This document shows, piece after piece, positions 62,278 to 64,000 of a DNA stretch of 64,000 bases. The notes under the pieces are model-generated. The model made no database searches and was not told the origin of the DNA. It saw only the letters and a program-made list of their open reading frames with translations. Origin of the DNA: Bacteroidota bacterium (GTDB lineage Bacteria > Bacteroidota > Bacteroidia > JACPRZ01); assembly GCA_016193485.1 (NCBI GenBank), contig JACPRZ010000030.1, positions 62,001 to 126,000 of the forward strand, in the 5' to 3' direction. Position 1 is the stretch's first letter. Every line of letters starts with the position of its first letter. Position numbers and translations under genes: made by a program.

Positions 62278-63189
62278 TCAGAGATTTTTCAGTTTCACTA
62301 TCTCCCTCATCTTCTCTCTCGCTTCTACTGCAGGAGATCCGAAATAAACCGCATTTCCTTTAAGCGACTTTGCAACTCCTGATTGCGCCAGCACCACTGC
62401 ACCCTTACCGATAACCACATTACTTATCACTCCTACCTGTCCCCATAAAGTCACTTCATCTTCAATGGTTACCATCCCGGCAATGCCTACCTGGGCTGCA
62501 AGAAGACAATTTTTTCCGATAACAGTATCGTGCCCTACCTGAATCAGGTTATCCAGTTTTGTACCGCTTCCTATCACCGTATTATGTGTAACCCCGCGGT
62601 CAATGGTGCAGCAGGCGCCAATCTCCACCTCATCGCCAATGATGACATTTCCGCAGGATATAAATTTTTCATGCCTGCCGGTTTCAGCCCTTTTTTTGTA
62701 ATAAAATCCATCGGAACCGATCACCGTGTTGGAATGAATGATCACATTATTGCCGATAACGCAGCAATCATAAACCGATATATGTGAATGTAACCGGCAA
62801 TTTTTACCGATAACTACATTATTCCCGATAAAGACACCGGGGTCAATCACTGTTCCTTCACCGATAACGGCAGTGCTACTGATCATTTTTTCATGTGATC
62901 CACGGGTTGTAAAGCGCAGGATCAGACGGTTGAAGTCACCGAAAGGGTCTTTTGAAAAAATAAGGATCTTGCCGTCCGGACATGGCATCTCGCGGTCAAT
63001 CAGAACCACTGATGCCTTTGAGGAAAGCGCTTTATCATAATATTTGGGATGGTCGGTAAATACAATATCTCCCCTTTCAACGCGGTGAATTTCATTGATG
63101 CCGGTAACCATAAATTCCGGGTTGCCTGAAAAACCGGTACCGAGAAATGAGGCGATCCATTGTACGGTACTGGGAGGATTTATCTTCAT
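62278..63189 (-). CDS. LpxD-like acyltransferase (hexapeptide repeat)
   Basis: A 303-residue left-handed beta-helix protein. The N-terminal half ([35 protein letters not shown]) matches the uridine-binding domain of LpxD. It is followed by about ten hexapeptide turns ([24 protein letters not shown]). The HDTVIG block carries the catalytic-type His seen in LpxD ([11 protein letters not shown]). LpxD adds the second acyl chain to the lipid A precursor. Bacteroidota often carry a shorter second LpxD-like paralog outside the lpx cluster, and this is probably one. It overlaps the TonB-receptor gene by 4 bp (ATGA). Confidence 0.85.
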   Translation of the reverse strand: MKINPPSTVQWIASFLGTGFSGNPEFMVTGINEIHRVERGDIVFTDHPKYYDKALSSKASVVLIDREMPCPDGKILIFSKDPFGDFNRLILRFTTRGSHEKMISSTAVIGEGTVIDPGVFIGNNVVIGKNCRLHSHISVYDCCVIGNNVIIHSNTVIGSDGFYYKKRAETGRHEKFISCGNVIIGDEVEIGACCTIDRGVTHNTVIGSGTKLDNLIQVGHDTVIGKNCLLAAQVGIAGMVTIEDEVTLWGQVGVISNVVIGKGAVVLAQSGVAKSLKGNAVYFGSPAVEAREKMREIVKLKNL

Positions 63190-64000
63190 CGTTCCAAATT
63201 CATTTCCGGAAACTTTACGTTATAGGATAATTTAACCACAATTTCCCGCGAGGGCCCGGGCAGAGGCGCATGAAAACTATTGTAGGGTTGAATGAAAAGA
63301 GCGCCTGTGTTGAACAGGTCAAATACACCGAAGCCCAGATTCAGACCTTTAAAAATATTCTCACATAGGAAGAACACGTTCAAAAATGCCGATGGGTTCA
63401 ATTTTTCAATGACCGGCTCTTCGTCATTGTCAATCCATGTATAGGCATAGCGGCTTCCGCGATAATTTACCGCTGTCGTGAAACTTAAATGACGGCTCAG
63501 TTTGAAATTGCACAATGCGTTTATCTTATGCTTGGCAAATCCGAGAAGGTAACTGTTATCCTCAGCGACCTCGTACGCTTCAACGGTTTCCTTTGCTCCT
63601 GCGGAGTAAAAAGCGTACGATGCCGTTACATACCCCCCCTCTTCTTTGTATTTACATTCAACTTCAAAACCGCGCGTCCCGGTCTTTCCCAGGTTCATAT
63701 AATATTGTTCGGTATCTGAAATACCGTAATAGATGATGGGATCAACGGTGGTGATGTCAAAAATATTTGCAGTGACAATCATGTTCCGGGTCAGTTGATA
63801 ACCTGTTTCCAGTTCAGTAACTTTTGTCCGTTCGGGTTTTATCTCATCGGGATTTAAACTGTAGTTGATATTGTCGATACCCGGTGCGCGGAAGGAATGG
63901 CTGTAGAGGGCTTTCACGTGAAAATCCTTTGTGATCCGTTTTGTCAATCCCACACGCGGGCTGAATGTTGAGCCGTACTGGGTGTGATTGTCATACCGGC
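63186..64000 (-). CDS. TonB-dependent receptor (partial, C-terminal)
   Basis: The C-terminal 270 or so residues of an outer-membrane TonB-dependent receptor. Beta-hairpins with Gly/aromatic endings run throughout ([44 protein letters not shown] is the classical YSxxFRAPxxxE/LxPExxxxxExGY motif). The last strand ends in [17 protein letters not shown]. The barrel start and plug lie beyond position 64000. The 4-bp overlap with the lpxD-like gene means they are cotranscribed. The ligand is unknown. A C7 tract near 63632 encodes EGGYV. Confidence 0.9.
   Translation of the reverse strand, partial: RYDNHTQYGSTFSPRVGLTKRITKDFHVKALYSHSFRAPGIDNINYSLNPDEIKPERTKVTELETGYQLTRNMIVTANIFDITTVDPIIYYGISDTEQYYMNLGKTGTRGFEVECKYKEEGGYVTASYAFYSAGAKETVEAYEVAEDNSYLLGFAKHKINALCNFKLSRHLSFTTAVNYRGSRYAYTWIDNDEEPVIEKLNPSAFLNVFFLCENIFKGLNLGFGVFDLFNTGALFIQPYNSFHAPLPGPSREIVVKLSYNVKFPEMNLER

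Overview
The window comes from a Bacteroidota (Bacteroidetes) chromosome, most likely an uncultured or environmental member. The evidence is the type IX secretion (T9SS) C-terminal domains, a PorP/SprF protein, FadL- and TonB-type outer-membrane proteins, many signal-peptide proteins with PKD or cadherin-like repeats, and promoter -7 boxes of the Bacteroidota form TAnnTTTG in front of several genes. There is no phage, no rRNA, no CRISPR array and no recognisable transposase.

Layout. 1-5814 (minus): a thiamine operon, TPP riboswitch-thiS-thiC-thiD-carbonic anhydrase-thiE-thiG-thiH, with thiH cut by the window edge. 5998-7724: a PhoB/PhoR-like two-component system. 7753-12303: small accessory and membrane genes (orphan DUF433, GldN-like lipoprotein, YwqK-like protein, O-methyltransferase, aquaporin). 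12385-16415: a GxxExxY gene, a subtilase, threonine aldolase and rsmI. 16454-21098: a Cys-repeat lipoprotein and a 14-module PKD protein with a T9SS tail. 21305-28539: fabH, a four-helix-bundle gene, rpe, an AT-rich two-gene nuclease module, two tandem methyltransferases, a second GxxExxY gene and a TolB-like protein. 28948-35477: an acyl-CoA carboxylase subunit behind a DUF433/DUF5615 pair, a glycosyltransferase and a propeller protein. 35765-37028: an overlapping DNA methyltransferase and endonuclease-VII-like HNH pair. 37045-48994 (minus): a T9SS type-B cassette of giant adhesin, PorP/SprF and OmpA-TPR. 49260-57656: a FadL-like porin, an SGNH-like lipoprotein, a T9SS-tailed esterase and a hybrid propeller histidine kinase with a LytTR regulator. 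57721-64000: ssb, serA, a tRNA-like pseudogene, tRNA-Ala, panD, a third GxxExxY gene, a SpoIIE-type phosphatase, an LpxD-like acyltransferase and a partial TonB-dependent receptor.

The most unusual feature is a network of short-period repeats. Three GxxExxY genes (PD-(D/E)XK-like) and one four-helix-bundle gene are each enclosed by inverted repeats. The two arms match each other but differ between cassettes, and they run up to or into the start or stop codon. Gene-less copies of the same repeats sit directly against the start codons of fabH, rsmI, rpe and thiC. This resembles a REP/RAYT-style element plus small solo elements, but without a transposase. Further outliers are a tRNA-Ala copy in which two arms are replaced by dispersed palindromes, an unusually high number of G7-G9 tracts inside conserved genes, a frame-breaking heptamer repeat inside thiD, and an uncharacterised small-protein plus nuclease pair at 23692-24824.
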